A stretch of 64,000 bases of DNA from Pseudomonas frederiksbergensis (GTDB lineage: Bacteria > Pseudomonadota > Gammaproteobacteria > Pseudomonadales > Pseudomonadaceae), in the NCBI RefSeq assembly GCF_003732275.1, contig NZ_MOBM01000038.1, positions 772,679-836,678 on the forward strand, read 5' to 3'. Shown here piece after piece: positions 34,842-44,466 of the stretch. How positions within the stretch are numbered: the stretch's first letter is position 1; each line of letters begins with the position of its first letter. Below the pieces are notes generated by a model. The model was not told the DNA's origin. It did not search any database and saw only the letters and a list, made by a program, of their open reading frames with translations. The translations under genes were made by a program, and so were the position numbers.

Positions 34842-35729
34842 ATGACATTGGAGTTTCTCAACGACATGGCATTGTTCGTCGAAGTCGTGAAGGCGCGCAG
34901 TTTCCGCCGGGCGGCGGAGGCGATGGGGATGCCGAACTCGACGCTGTCGCGCCGGATAAGTGGCCTCGAGAAGGAAATCGGGCTAAGGCTTTTGCATCGC
35001 ACCACGCGCAAAATCGAGCTGACCGAGGCGGGGCAGTTGTACTTCGATCGCTGCAAACGCATCGTCGATGAAGCCAGGCTCGCGCACGAGCAGCTCGGCG
35101 AAATGCTTGCCCGGCCCAGCGGTGTACTGCGGGCCTCGCTGCCGGTGGATTTCGCCAATATCTACCTGGCACCGCTGATCGCGGAGTTTGCCCGGTTGTA
35201 TCCCGGCATCAATTTCGAGATTGATTTGACCCCGCGTCAGGTCGATCTGGTGAGTGAGCCGGTTGATGTGGTCATTCGCATGGGCGAACCCGCGAGTTCG
35301 AACCTGATCGCCCGTAAGCTCGCCAGTTTGCGCCGCGGCCTGTATGCCTCACCCCGTTATCTCGAACTGTACGGTGATCCGATTCATCCCTCGGACCTGA
35401 CCGGGCACGAATGCTTGCGTATGCGCGGCACGCGCGCCAACCGCTGGATACTCACCGACAGTGAAGGGGAGGTGGAGGTTGAGGTGGGCGGTCGATTCGA
35501 ACTCAACAGCGTGGGAATGATTCGACGTCTGGCGACGCTGGATCTGGGTATCGCGTTATTGGGGGAGGGTATCGTTGCGCAAGACCTCGCCGATGGCACA
35601 CTGCGCAGAGTCTTGCCGCAGTGGCAGGCTTCACCTGTCTCGGTTTACGCCCTCACCGAGACACGGCTGTTGCCAGCGAAAACCCAGCGATTTATCGAGT
35701 TTCTGCGTGAGCGGCTTCAGGACGCATAG
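34842..35729 (+). CDS. LysR-family transcriptional regulator
   Basis: A 295-residue CrgA-type LysR protein: FVEVVKARSFRRAAEAMGM, NSTLSRRISGLEKEIGLRLL and HRTTRKIELTEAG define the DNA-binding part, followed by the effector domain. ATG 34842 has GGAG upstream. It is divergent from the OYE-family reductase, which it probably regulates. The gap has AT-rich imperfect repeats (TGATCAAT, GAATTGACTGATC) but no operator I can define cleanly. Confidence 0.92.
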   Translation: MTLEFLNDMALFVEVVKARSFRRAAEAMGMPNSTLSRRISGLEKEIGLRLLHRTTRKIELTEAGQLYFDRCKRIVDEARLAHEQLGEMLARPSGVLRASLPVDFANIYLAPLIAEFARLYPGINFEIDLTPRQVDLVSEPVDVVIRMGEPASSNLIARKLASLRRGLYASPRYLELYGDPIHPSDLTGHECLRMRGTRANRWILTDSEGEVEVEVGGRFELNSVGMIRRLATLDLGIALLGEGIVAQDLADGTLRRVLPQWQASPVSVYALTETRLLPAKTQRFIEFLRERLQDA

Positions 35730-35927
35730 CGCTCCAGGGCCGTTCATGGAGTGGGCTCTTTCTCTAATCTCATGCAAAATCACGGGTACGACGTACTCAC
35801 CGCGTATTGATCGCAGATCCTGCAGCAAGCGCCCTGAAATAAAGATGTTAAGCACGTATTGTGGATGATCGAGCGCGCTAATGCAGTGCAACGAGAACCA
35901 GTACAAAAACCCATTTTGAGATAAGTG

Positions 35928-37691
35928 ATGTCTTTGAGCCCAAGATCCAGTCACCCATCAGCAGCCGGCGGTAATAGCATGATTGAGGTCACCGAGGTTT
36001 CCATTGCCCAACTGCGTGCTGCGCTCGAATCGGGCCAGACGACGGCGGTTGAGCTGGTCCAGGCCTATCTCGCCCGGATCGATGCCTACGACGGTGCCGA
36101 CACGCCCACCGCCCTCAACGCGGTGGTGGTTCGCAATCCCGATGCACTCAAGGAAGCGCAGGCGTCCGATGCCCGTCGGGCCAAGGGCGAAACGCTGGGT
36201 CCGCTCGATGGTATTCCCTATACCGCCAAGGACAGTTATCTGGTGAAGGGGCTCACTGCAGCCTCTGGAAGTCCCGCCTTCGCGAACCTGATTGCTTATC
36301 GCGATGCGTTCACCATCGAACGGCTTCGTGCCGCCGGCGCGATTTGCCTGGGCAAAACCAATATGCCGCCCATGGCCAACGGCGGCATGCAGCGCGGGGT
36401 CTACGGTCGTGCGGAGAGCCCGTACAACGCTGGCTATCTCACCGCACCCTTCGCGTCGGGCTCATCGAACGGCGCCGGTACTGCAACCGCCGCCAGCTTC
36501 GCTGCATTCGGCCTCGCCGAAGAAACCTGGTCGAGCGGCCGGGGGCCTGCATCGAACAATGGCTTGTGCGCCTATACGCCTTCGCGCGGAGTGATCTCGG
36601 TGCGCGGGAACTGGCCGTTGACGCCGACCATGGACGTTGTCGTGCCGTTTGCCAGAACCATGGCCGACCTGCTCGAAGTGCTCGACGTGGTGGTGGCGGA
36701 CGATCCCGACACACGAGGCGACCTGTGGCGGATGCAACCTTGGGTGCCCATCCCGAGTGTCGCTTCGGTGCGTCCCGCTTCCTATCAGTCGCTTGCCGCG
36801 AATACCGATGCCCTCGCCGGAAAGCGCTTCGGCGTTCCTCGTATGTACATCAACGCCGATCCCGATGCAGGCACCAGCGATGCGCCTGGCATCGGCGGTC
36901 CGACGGGCCAGCGAATCAACACCCGTCCCTCGGTTATCGGGCTCTGGGAAGAGGCTCGCAAAGCACTCGAAGCCTTTGGTGCCGAAGTGATCGAAGTCGA
37001 TTTCCCGCTGGTCTCCAATTGCGAGGGTGATCGTCCAGGTGCGCCGACGGTGTTTAACCGGGGCCTGGTTTCCAAAGAGTTCCTTCACCATGAGTTGTGG
37101 GACCTGACGGCCTGGGCATTTGACGATTTTCTGCAGGCCAATGGTGATCCAAAACTGAATCGCCTGGCCGATGTGAACGGCCCGCTGATTTTCCCGCACG
37201 ATCCGGGGACGCTGCCCAACCGTGAGGGCGACCTTGCCGCTGGTATGGACGAATATGTGCGGATGGCCGAGCGCGGCATCACCCCTTGGGATCAGATCAC
37301 CACAGTACCTGACGGACTACGCGGCCTTGAGCAGACGCGCCGAATCGATCTTGAGGACTGGATGGATCGGTTGGGGCTCGACGCAGTGATCTTCCCGACG
37401 GTGGCCGACGTTGGGCCGGCGAATGCCGATGTCGATTCGAAGTCTGCGGACATCGCATGGAGTAACGGTGTCTGGGTCGCCAACGGCAACCTCGCCATCC
37501 GCCACTTGGGTGTTCCCACGGTCACGGTGCCGATGGGTGTCATGCCGGACATTGGCATGCCCGTCGGGCTGACCTTCGCCGGTCGTGCCTATGACGATTC
37601 GACGCTGCTTCGCTTGGCTTCGGCGTTTGAGTCGACGGGGACGAAACGATTGATTCCGCCTCGAACCCCACCATTGTCGGGTGGTCAATAA
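35928..37691 (+). CDS. Amidase-signature-family amidase
   Basis: About 587 residues of the amidase signature family. The triad is visible as Lys in YTAKDSY, the cis-Ser in FASGSSNGAG, and the nucleophile Ser in the GLAEETWSSGRGPASNN stretch. Family members hydrolyse diverse amides; the substrate cannot be read. The start is uncertain: ATG 35928 (used here) or ATG 35979 (MIEVTEVSIAQL), neither with a good ribosome binding site. The preceding 198 bp hold no obvious gene. Confidence 0.87.
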   Translation: MSLSPRSSHPSAAGGNSMIEVTEVSIAQLRAALESGQTTAVELVQAYLARIDAYDGADTPTALNAVVVRNPDALKEAQASDARRAKGETLGPLDGIPYTAKDSYLVKGLTAASGSPAFANLIAYRDAFTIERLRAAGAICLGKTNMPPMANGGMQRGVYGRAESPYNAGYLTAPFASGSSNGAGTATAASFAAFGLAEETWSSGRGPASNNGLCAYTPSRGVISVRGNWPLTPTMDVVVPFARTMADLLEVLDVVVADDPDTRGDLWRMQPWVPIPSVASVRPASYQSLAANTDALAGKRFGVPRMYINADPDAGTSDAPGIGGPTGQRINTRPSVIGLWEEARKALEAFGAEVIEVDFPLVSNCEGDRPGAPTVFNRGLVSKEFLHHELWDLTAWAFDDFLQANGDPKLNRLADVNGPLIFPHDPGTLPNREGDLAAGMDEYVRMAERGITPWDQITTVPDGLRGLEQTRRIDLEDWMDRLGLDAVIFPTVADVGPANADVDSKSADIAWSNGVWVANGNLAIRHLGVPTVTVPMGVMPDIGMPVGLTFAGRAYDDSTLLRLASAFESTGTKRLIPPRTPPLSGGQ

Positions 37692-37800
37692 TAGGAAGGG
37701 CGGGATTGGGGCGTTACACGTTCCAAATCCCGCCCGGTAACGGTAAGCCAGAGCAGTCTGGCTCGTGTCGCAGTCCAATCCAGGTGGAGAGGCGGACTTC

Positions 37801-37875
37801 ATGAACAACATCATCTACATCGTCGGGGTCGTTGTAATCGTCGTGGTTATCCTGTCGTTCCTCGGGTTTGCATAG
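37801..37875 (+). CDS. 24-residue single-span membrane miniprotein
   Basis: The frame reads MNNIIYIVGVVVIVVVILSF then LGFA and stops at TAG. It is almost entirely one hydrophobic helix. GGAGAGG lies eight bases before the ATG, a very strong ribosome binding site for so small a frame. Similar 'MNTIVYIVGLVVIV...' miniproteins occur in Pseudomonas, as I remember. Function unknown; it is probably an inner-membrane peptide. Confidence 0.7.
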   Translation: MNNIIYIVGVVVIVVVILSFLGFA

Positions 37876-38044
37876 CTTCGATGGCCGTCTTTATTCATCG
37901 ATTGTGATCGATTTTCATGACGTCGACGTCCGCCTCATCATCAGTGCTTCGATGATGGCACGGACGTCCACTCGTCACATGACGATGCCGATATCGCGCT
38001 CAAAAACGTTTTTACACAGCTTCGGTCAAAAGCTGCTTGCTCCG

Positions 38045-38914
38045 CTATTGCAGCGGAACATACACATCAGTTTGCCATTGATCCTGCGGTGTCTCGGGAT
38101 AGACGCTCAGGTAATGAAAGAACAGTGGCTGGTCACGAAGTTCCTCTCCACTGGCGGGAAGCCAATCGCGGTAAATCGGATAGATCGTTTCGCCGATGTG
38201 ATCCGGTGACCCCGCGTGTCGCACCACGACGCAGCGACCGCCAGGAATGACGATCTCATGAACGCCGAACCCATTCGGCGCCACGGCCTCGTGAATCTCG
38301 CCGCAAATGGCGAAGCGAAATGCTTGTGGAGGTGTCGTATCGGGGTTGCCATAGGGAATGCCAAAGGTGCGACTCGAGGCCACCGGCGACTGTCCGCTCT
38401 GCATACGCCACTCGATGAACTTGCACACGCTCTCATTGACGAGCCCGGCTGGTCCGCAGTGCTCAAGCGTTGCTACCCTGACTTCAGGGAATTCCACGAT
38501 TCGTACTTGCATGATAATAGTCCTGGAAAAGTGAGGGATTGCGAATACCGCATTCCAGACCTGCCAGTTCGGTTCCTTCCTGAACGCACTCGGCGTCATA
38601 CCGAACGCCCGCCTGAATGCCCTGCAAAATGCCTCGGGACTTTCAAAGCCGGCACCAAGTGCGGCGTCCAGTACCGAGTGATCAGCGAGGGCGGCCAGGC
38701 GATGTGCCGCGCGTCGTAGCCGCATCAGCTGCACATAACGTGAGACAGGCACTCCTACGAACGCGGTGAATTGTCGATGGAAGTGAAACACCGAAAAGTT
38801 CGCCACATGGCTCAACGTCTTCACCGACAGGTCACCTTCGAGATGGGCATCAATGTAGGCGAGTACGGCGTTGAAGCGTTTTGTGTAAGCGAAGTTGGTC
38901 GGCATGTCGGACAC
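38045..38914 (-). CDS. AraC-family regulator with GyrI-like effector domain
   Basis: A 289-residue protein. The N-terminal AraC DNA-binding domain (about 10-110) shows LSVKTLSHVANFSVFHFHRQF and AALGAGFESPEAFCRAFRRAFGMTPSAFR. The C-terminal GyrI/SbmC-like domain (about 135-289) starts at VRIVEFPEVRVATLEHCGP. This matches Rob/SoxS-like multidrug-sensing regulators. No obvious adjacent target gene. The start is ATG 38914, with an alternative ATG at 38905. Confidence 0.9.
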   Translation of the reverse strand: MSDMPTNFAYTKRFNAVLAYIDAHLEGDLSVKTLSHVANFSVFHFHRQFTAFVGVPVSRYVQLMRLRRAAHRLAALADHSVLDAALGAGFESPEAFCRAFRRAFGMTPSAFRKEPNWQVWNAVFAIPHFSRTIIMQVRIVEFPEVRVATLEHCGPAGLVNESVCKFIEWRMQSGQSPVASSRTFGIPYGNPDTTPPQAFRFAICGEIHEAVAPNGFGVHEIVIPGGRCVVVRHAGSPDHIGETIYPIYRDWLPASGEELRDQPLFFHYLSVYPETPQDQWQTDVYVPLQ

Positions 38915-39209
38915 TGGGAAAAGGCTCCTGGAAGTACGGTCGGCAATAGAGTCGACTATAGCGGCGTGAACGTGCCTAGCCGCGTTTGCTCAAGGCACGT
39001 TTTGGGTTGGCCAATGCGATATCTTCCAAAGCGATGTAAAGGTCGAGGGCATTCCAGATGTCACTTCTGGCCGATTGCTGCCTGTGACGAAAAGCTGCTT
39101 CGACCATGGACCGAAATAGCGGTATCACTTGTTCGCTAGATAGGCGCTTGAGCAGCGCGCGAAGTCCGGTCACGCGAGACCATCAATTCAAATTCGTCAT
39201 TCAAAACAA

Positions 39210-39653
39210 TTAGTGTTGGTAGTAAAGTTCTCGAGCCTCCTCTTTCAGACGCATCGATTTTTCGTGGTTGGTTTCGCTACCCTTATTTTTGATCACCGTC
39301 ACGCCAGGGATTTTCGGTTTCAGACTGTCGAGATACTCCTCCTGAGCCCTTAAACGTCGCTTGATACGACCATCCCTTGTATCTTCATCGGCGGAATCTT
39401 GGACTACGGTCGGCGAGTTATGAGGCGAATCCGAATCCACGCTTTGGGTTTTCCGTTGCCCAGAAGATGGTTGGATGGGCCCCCCCATGTTGTTGATTTT
39501 CAGCTCTTGTAATTCTGCGCTCCCGTTTGCGGTTCCGCATCCGGAGTTCGAGAAAACCACACGACCATCCGGGGTCGTGCATTTGTACACATCCGCAGCT
39601 TGGACGATGGTGGTACAAAGAGCCGCGAGTGCCAAGTGCGAAGTCCATTTCAT
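39210..39653 (-). CDS. DUF4124 domain-containing exported protein
   Basis: A 147-residue protein: signal peptide MKWTSHLALAALCTTIVQA, then the DUF4124 start VYKCTTPDGRVVFSNSGCG, a Ser/Gln-rich linker and a charged helical tail (RLRAQEEYLDSLKPK). Many Pseudomonas carry several such periplasmic proteins of unknown role. ATG 39653 follows a GGGGGG stretch. Monocistronic; 280 bp upstream hold nothing I recognise. Confidence 0.85.
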   Translation of the reverse strand: MKWTSHLALAALCTTIVQAADVYKCTTPDGRVVFSNSGCGTANGSAELQELKINNMGGPIQPSSGQRKTQSVDSDSPHNSPTVVQDSADEDTRDGRIKRRLRAQEEYLDSLKPKIPGVTVIKNKGSETNHEKSMRLKEEARELYYQH

Positions 39654-39934
39654 GATGCACCCCCCCAGAAGGCTGGACGACACTGCAAACTGCTGTGGCG
39701 CTTCCCATTTCTGAGCTTAATCGTAAAAAGTACAGTGACATTGATGATAGCCGCAATGGTCAAGATTGCTGCCGGGCGCGCGCTCCATTATCGGAACGGG
39801 AGAGACGGGCTTTCGAAGACTGACCGCCCCTCGCCTGGTAACTGCCCGTCAGGGAGGGGTGCAATATGGCCCATGGTTGCCTGTTGCAAAGGTCTGCAAT
39901 CGATCCCGCTTTAGTAATGCAGTTAAATCACCTT

Positions 39935-40410
39935 TTAGATCCCCGCCGCATCGTTGATAGCCGCCTCATATGCATGCTTCTCAAATGTGAAGGGGCCAAC
40001 GCCTTCTATGATTAAAGGCTCTTCATAACCGTTCTCGTAAGCAAAGGAATCCCACGTAAAGCAGTCATCGTTTTGGCGAACATGCACCGAGTAGGAACCA
40101 CACCCATGTCGCCGCACTCGGGGCAAATGTAGAGGAGGATACGACCACTTTCTGTTTCAGCGTGTTCGCATAAAAGCAGGCGAGAGTTAGACAGGTTGTT
40201 TGGCTCCGGAAAGCCTTTGACGAAACAGCCCATATAGTCTGAATGATCACCAGCAGCTGTGATGAGAGCATTGAGCAATGAACGTTCGTCAATTAGAAAA
40301 TCGATGGAGCATCGTTCGGCCACGGTGCAGCCATTTGAGTAGCTCCCCGGACGAAACAACTGTTGAAATGTGAGGGAGCGGGTGTCCATTCTCGCGACCA
40401 TTTTATGCAC
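39935..40410 (-). pseudogene. Frameshifted gene, zinc-finger-like protein of unknown function
   Basis: Two minus-strand frames join into one protein. The first, from 40410, ends its sense part at ILLYICPECGDMG. The second continues CGSYSVHVRQNDDCFTWDSF to the stop at 39935. They meet near 40103, where one missing base (GGTGTGG region) would restore the frame. The CPECGDMG-CG pattern suggests a small metal site. The whole would be about 155 residues. A sequencing error is possible, but the integrase remnant next door favours real decay. Confidence 0.7.
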
Positions 40411-40415
40411 CGAAT

Positions 40416-40637
40416 GTGCGTGAGATTACCGTAGAGAGGTTGCCGATGCAGGACACACCAACCATGTACGGTACCCACACGCTACGGAGAACCAAGGTAT
40501 CGCTAATCTATCGCAGGACGAAGAACCTGAGAGCAATGCGACTCCTGCTTGGCCGTACGAAGCTTGGATGTACCGTCAGATACCTGGGGATCGAGGTCGA
40601 TGACGCCCTGGAAATTGCGGAACAGACGGACGTCTGA
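40416..40637 (+). pseudogene. C-terminal remnant of a tyrosine recombinase (phage-type integrase)
   Basis: About 65 codons resemble the catalytic end of a tyrosine recombinase: YGTHTLRRTKVSLIYRRTKN, then LRAMRLLLGRTKLGC, then TVRYLGIEVDDALEIAEQTD. The Arg of HTLRR and the Tyr of VRYLG are present. The usual His of LLGHT is Arg here, and the N-terminal two thirds are missing. It marks an old integration event. Confidence 0.8.
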
Positions 40638-40849
40638 CCACCCACTGCAACGGTCGAGGCTAGACCGTCGCAGTCTCTTGCCCGGCTCGAGGTCGGCCAA
40701 TGCCATATGACTAGAAGGAAGGATTTGTTCAAGTATTGCTTGGCGAGGCACCAATCGCTGCAGATCTTCCATCGTGACGTTCCAGCTTTCCAGGCGTCTA
40801 TAACTTTGTAGCCAAGGTTGGCTCTCATCCTGGAAGAGGGAGAACTTTT

Positions 40850-42046
40850 ATGATCATTAAACCGCGCGTTCGCGGCTTTGTCTGTGTGACTACCCATCCC
40901 ACTGGCTGCGAAGCCAACGTAAAGAATCAGATCGATTACGTTACTACGAAAGGATTGATCACCGGAGGGCCAAAGAGCGTACTCGTGATCGGTGCATCGA
41001 CCGGATACGGACTTGCTGCGCGGATAACGGCAGCTTTTGGTTGTGGCGCCAGCACTCTCGGTGTGTTTTTCGAACGTGAAGGCGATGAGGGCAAGCTCGG
41101 CACCGCCGGCTGGTACAACACAGCGGCCTTTCACACGTTTGCCGAGTCCGACGGCCTCTACGCCAAGAGCATCAACGGCGATGCTTTTTCCGATGAGATC
41201 AAACAGAAGACTATCGACGTTATCAAGCGCGACTTCGGGAAGGTCGACCTGGTTGTTTACAGTCTTGCCGCACCGCGCCGGACACACCCCAAGACGGGTG
41301 AAGTATTCAGTTCTACCCTCAAGCCGCTCGACAAGGCCGTGACCTTGCGGGGTCTGGATACTGATAAGGAAGTGGTCAAGGACACCACGCTACAACCCGC
41401 GACCCAAAGCGAAATCGATGGCACGGTGGCCGTGATGGGCGGCGAAGACTGGCAGATGTGGATCGATGCCCTGCACGAAGCGGGTGTTTTGGCTGATGGG
41501 GCGAAAACGACCGCGTTCACTTACCTGGGCGAAAAACTGACTCATGACATCTATTGGAATGGCTCCATTGGTGCGGCCAAGAAGGACCTGGATCAGAAAG
41601 TCCTTGGTATCCGTGAACGGTTGGCTGTGCTGGGGGGCGATGCGCGGGTCTCGGTATTGAAAGCGGTGGTTACCCAGGCAAGTTCAGCTATTCCGATCAT
41701 GCCGCTGTATCTGTCATTGTTGTTTAAAGTCATGAAAGCGCAGGGCACACACGAGGGGTGTATCGAGCAGGTCTACGCGCTCTACAAAGACAGCTTGTAC
41801 GGCCATTCTCCAGTTATGGATCAAGAGGGTCGCCTGCGCGCGGACTACAAGGAGCTGGCTCCCGAAATCCAGAATCGCGTCAAGCAACTCTGGGATCAGG
41901 TCAGCAATGACAACCTTTATGAACTTACTGACTTTGTCGGTTACAAGACGGAGTTCCTGCGTCTCTTCGGTTTCGGGATCGAAGGGGTGGACTACGAGGC
42001 TGAGGTCGATCCGGACGTCAAGATCTCCAACCTGGTTCAGGCTTAG
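40850..42046 (+). CDS. fabV: Trans-2-enoyl-ACP reductase FabV
   Basis: A 398-residue member of the FabV class, longer than FabI. It shows [16 protein letters not shown] for cofactor binding and the Tyr235-x8-Lys244 active-site pair ([10 protein letters not shown]), which distinguishes FabV from the six-residue spacing of FabI. It reduces enoyl-ACP in fatty acid elongation and is naturally insensitive to triclosan. GGAAGAGGGAGA precedes ATG 40850. Monocistronic, just downstream of the integrase remnant. Confidence 0.95.
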   Translation: MIIKPRVRGFVCVTTHPTGCEANVKNQIDYVTTKGLITGGPKSVLVIGASTGYGLAARITAAFGCGASTLGVFFEREGDEGKLGTAGWYNTAAFHTFAESDGLYAKSINGDAFSDEIKQKTIDVIKRDFGKVDLVVYSLAAPRRTHPKTGEVFSSTLKPLDKAVTLRGLDTDKEVVKDTTLQPATQSEIDGTVAVMGGEDWQMWIDALHEAGVLADGAKTTAFTYLGEKLTHDIYWNGSIGAAKKDLDQKVLGIRERLAVLGGDARVSVLKAVVTQASSAIPIMPLYLSLLFKVMKAQGTHEGCIEQVYALYKDSLYGHSPVMDQEGRLRADYKELAPEIQNRVKQLWDQVSNDNLYELTDFVGYKTEFLRLFGFGIEGVDYEAEVDPDVKISNLVQA

Positions 42047-42111
42047 GTCGCAAGTGTGAAAAGCTGCCTCGACGCCTCTGAGGCAGCTGCTGTCGTGGAG
42101 TGCTGTAAATG

Positions 42112-42178
42112 GATGTCTGCTTCTGGCCGATTACTGCCTGCAGTGAAGGGCAGCAGTCGACCCAAAGCTGACGGTCAG
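42112..42178. repeat. Imperfect palindromic intergenic repeat (GCTTCTGGCCGATTACTGCC type)
   Basis: The left arm GTCTGCTTCTGGCCGATTAC and the right arm CAGTCGACCCAAAGCTGAC are near reverse complements around CTGCAGTGAAGGGCAG. Related degenerate copies are at 39057-39110, 42756-42823 and about 43690. It is a dispersed element found in Pseudomonas spacers, as I recall. Confidence 0.65.
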
Positions 42179-42234
42179 CATTGGCTGAAATTGGTCTGCT
42201 ATGAAGCAGTTATCTGGCCAAGATCAAAACGTTG

Positions 42235-42660
42235 TCAGCACAACAGCTTCTGGTAATAGAGTCGGGTATGTCCCGGTGGATAGTCTGCCAGGCGTCCGAA
42301 TTCGGAGTAGCCCAGTTTTTGATAAAAGCCTGGTGCCTGAAAGCTGAAGGTCTCCAGCCAAATACCAGTGCAGTTCTTTTTCTGAGCGATATCTTCGGCC
42401 ATGCGCATTAGCCGCTCTCCGATACCTCGGCCACGCATCGACTCGGGAACGCTGACAAGATCAATGAGCAGCCATTGATATGAGACCTTGCCGTATAGCC
42501 CGCCTATAACTTCATTACTGTCAGGGTCTCGTAGCAACAGGGCAAATGTTTCATGGGCGTCATCCCCACCGTTGGCCAGATTATGGGCCAGTAAAGAAGT
42601 CAAAATTCCTAACCGCTCTGCTTCGGTCGCGTTTTCCGAAAGCTGGATCTCTACAGACAT
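42235..42660 (-). CDS. GNAT-family N-acetyltransferase
   Basis: A 141-residue GNAT protein. The acetyl-CoA loop is VPESMRGRGIGERLMRMAED, following the LLIDLVSV strand; the C-terminal GIWLETFSFQAPGFYQKLGY completes the fold. It resembles small protein/antibiotic-type acetyltransferases of unknown substrate. ATG 42660, with GGGAGA in the preceding bases. Alone on its strand. Confidence 0.88.
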   Translation of the reverse strand: MSVEIQLSENATEAERLGILTSLLAHNLANGGDDAHETFALLLRDPDSNEVIGGLYGKVSYQWLLIDLVSVPESMRGRGIGERLMRMAEDIAQKKNCTGIWLETFSFQAPGFYQKLGYSEFGRLADYPPGHTRLYYQKLLC

Positions 42661-42755
42661 GACGCTCTCCCTGAGCTATGAGTAAATGGGTCAACAAGGT
42701 AGCCCATTTCTGTCACCCCATGGTGAAGCAGTAAATCGTCCGTTTTTTTGATGGG

Positions 42756-42823
42756 CTGGACGGCTGCTCTTGGCCGATAGCGGTCTGTCAGGAAGAGCTG
42801 CAACCGACCCAAAGCTAACTGTC
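42756..42823. repeat. Degenerate copy of the palindromic intergenic repeat
   Basis: GGCTGCTCTTGGCCGATAGC pairs loosely with CGACCCAAAGCTAACTGTC. It is the same family as 42112-42178 and fills part of the 42661-42964 gap, which otherwise shows an AT-rich leader and no gene. Confidence 0.5.
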
Positions 42824-42964
42824 GCCACAAGGCTGAATCAGCTTAAGCAGACGAGAAAAATGTTTGGGCTATATATTCCTTACGGGAATGCAATACATAA
42901 AATTAATGAATTTTTATTATTGCTGGGTATAACGTAGCTTGATTCAAGGACATGGAGAACCGCC

Positions 42965-43681
42965 TTGAAATCATACCCTCTCAACGCTGCTGGAAAATTT
43001 GATATCTCACGAGCCAATGAGTACGGACGACAGAGCCGTATTGCACTAGCCGGATATGACGCTTGCCAAGACTTGGCGGCGTGCATGCTGGCGGCAAGCC
43101 TTGGTAATACAAGCATGGCAAAAATACTGGTAGTGGGCGCTGGGGGCACGGCGCAGGAGATTATTGCTATGGCCAAGCTTGAGCCGGGTTGGCGCTTCAC
43201 TGCCGTTGATCCATCCGAGCCGATGCTGGAGGCAGCAAAGCAGCAGTTAGAGGCGAACAACTTGCTTGAAAGAACGACCATGCATCTTGGGCATGTTGAA
43301 GACCTGGCAGCAGACGAATCATACGACGCAGCCACCTTGATCGGTGTACTCCATCATCTCGATGGAGATGATACCAAGCGACAAATTTTACGATCCATTC
43401 GGACTCATCTAAAGCCGGATGCACCGCTGATTGTCGCGGGGAATCAATATGCTTATGCCAGCCAGCCGTTACTGCTTGCTGCCTGGGGGCAACGGTGGCG
43501 GCAGCATGGAGCCAGCCCGGATGAAGTGAAGGTCAAGCTTGGGAAGATCCTTCAAGGTGCGGACCCTCCACACTCCGAGGCGGCGGTTCAAAAGCTGTTG
43601 CATGACGCCGGATTTGGGGATGCCACCCGTTTCTTCAGCAGTCTTTTCTGGGGGGCGTGGTTGACGTGCAAAGCGGCCTGA
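42965..43681 (+). CDS. Class I SAM-dependent methyltransferase
   Basis: A 238-residue Rossmann methyltransferase. Motif I is ILVVGAGGTAQE, motif II FTAVDPSEPMLEAA, motif III VEDLAADESYDAATLIGVLHHL. The substrate is not evident. The start is TTG 42965 with GGAG seven bases upstream; no ATG fits. The gene is relatively AT-rich at its 5' flank. Monocistronic. Confidence 0.88.
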   Translation: MKSYPLNAAGKFDISRANEYGRQSRIALAGYDACQDLAACMLAASLGNTSMAKILVVGAGGTAQEIIAMAKLEPGWRFTAVDPSEPMLEAAKQQLEANNLLERTTMHLGHVEDLAADESYDAATLIGVLHHLDGDDTKRQILRSIRTHLKPDAPLIVAGNQYAYASQPLLLAAWGQRWRQHGASPDEVKVKLGKILQGADPPHSEAAVQKLLHDAGFGDATRFFSSLFWGAWLTCKAA

Positions 43682-43789
43682 ACATGGAGGCTTTTTGGCC
43701 GATATCTGCCGGTTACAGTTTTTCAGTACCCGGCTTCAGCACCGGCCACATCCGACACGTCCAAGCGCGCCAACCCCAGGCACCGCTGG

Positions 43790-44269
43790 TTAACCCTTCA
43801 GAGCCGCTTCAATCGCAGCGATGTCGATCTTTATCATCCCCATCATGGCGTCGAACGCGCGCTTGGCCGCCGCTCGATCAGGATCGGTTATCGCCGCTGT
43901 CAGAACGCGTGGGGTGATTTGCCATGACAGTCCCCACTTGTCCTTGCACCAGCCGCATGCACTTTCCTGGCCGCCGTTTTTGACAATCGCGTTCCACAAG
44001 CGGTCTGTTTCGGCTTGGTCGTCGGTCGCCACCTGGAACGAGAAAGCCTCGTTGTGCTTGAACGCCGAGCCCCCGTTCAGCCCAAGGCAAGGAATGCCCA
44101 TCACCGTGAACTCGACCGTCAAGACATCGCCCTGTTTGCCCGCCGGATAATCGCCCGGTGCGTGAAAGACAGCTCCCACAGCGCTGTCCGGGAACGTCTC
44201 GGCATAGAACGTCGCAGCATCCAGCGCGGTGCCGTCGTACCAGAGACAAATCGTGTTTTTGCTGATCAT
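43790..44269 (-). CDS. VOC-family protein, PhnB-like
   Basis: A 159-residue protein with the PhnB/3-demethylubiquinone-methyltransferase-like VOC fold: TICLWYDGTALDAATFYAET, FTVMGIPCLGLNGGSAFKHN, WCKDKWGLSWQITP. Despite the historical name this group has no established activity. ATG 44269 with GGAGAACCGAG before it. Monocistronic. Confidence 0.88.
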   Translation of the reverse strand: MISKNTICLWYDGTALDAATFYAETFPDSAVGAVFHAPGDYPAGKQGDVLTVEFTVMGIPCLGLNGGSAFKHNEAFSFQVATDDQAETDRLWNAIVKNGGQESACGWCKDKWGLSWQITPRVLTAAITDPDRAAAKRAFDAMMGMIKIDIAAIEAALKG

Positions 44270-44466
44270 CTCGGTTCTCCAAAATAGGGACTGATGCATA
44301 CATTTTAGTAGCGTAGGCAACCGGGCTATTTTGGCAACTTCCGGAGAGTGGCAGGCCCGCGCAAATCAGTCCGCTGAACGGAGCCAAGGGCAGGCACAAC
44401 ACCGTCTAATCTGAATAGTACACGAGCACAAACGTGGCTCATGCCTCTTGCTACAGGGGAAACGGG

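Noticed and set aside
35631-35954. Minus-strand frame between LysR and the amidase
   Set aside because: It overlaps the LysR coding end and lacks a start signal; the coherent-looking middle part is not enough support.
38976-39173. 65-codon GTG-started frame after the AraC gene
   Set aside because: It runs through a degenerate copy of the intergenic palindromic repeat and lacks a ribosome binding site; it may be chance.
40508-41287. Minus-strand frame across the start of fabV
   Set aside because: It overlaps the conserved N-terminus of FabV and the integrase remnant, and shows no recognisable motif.
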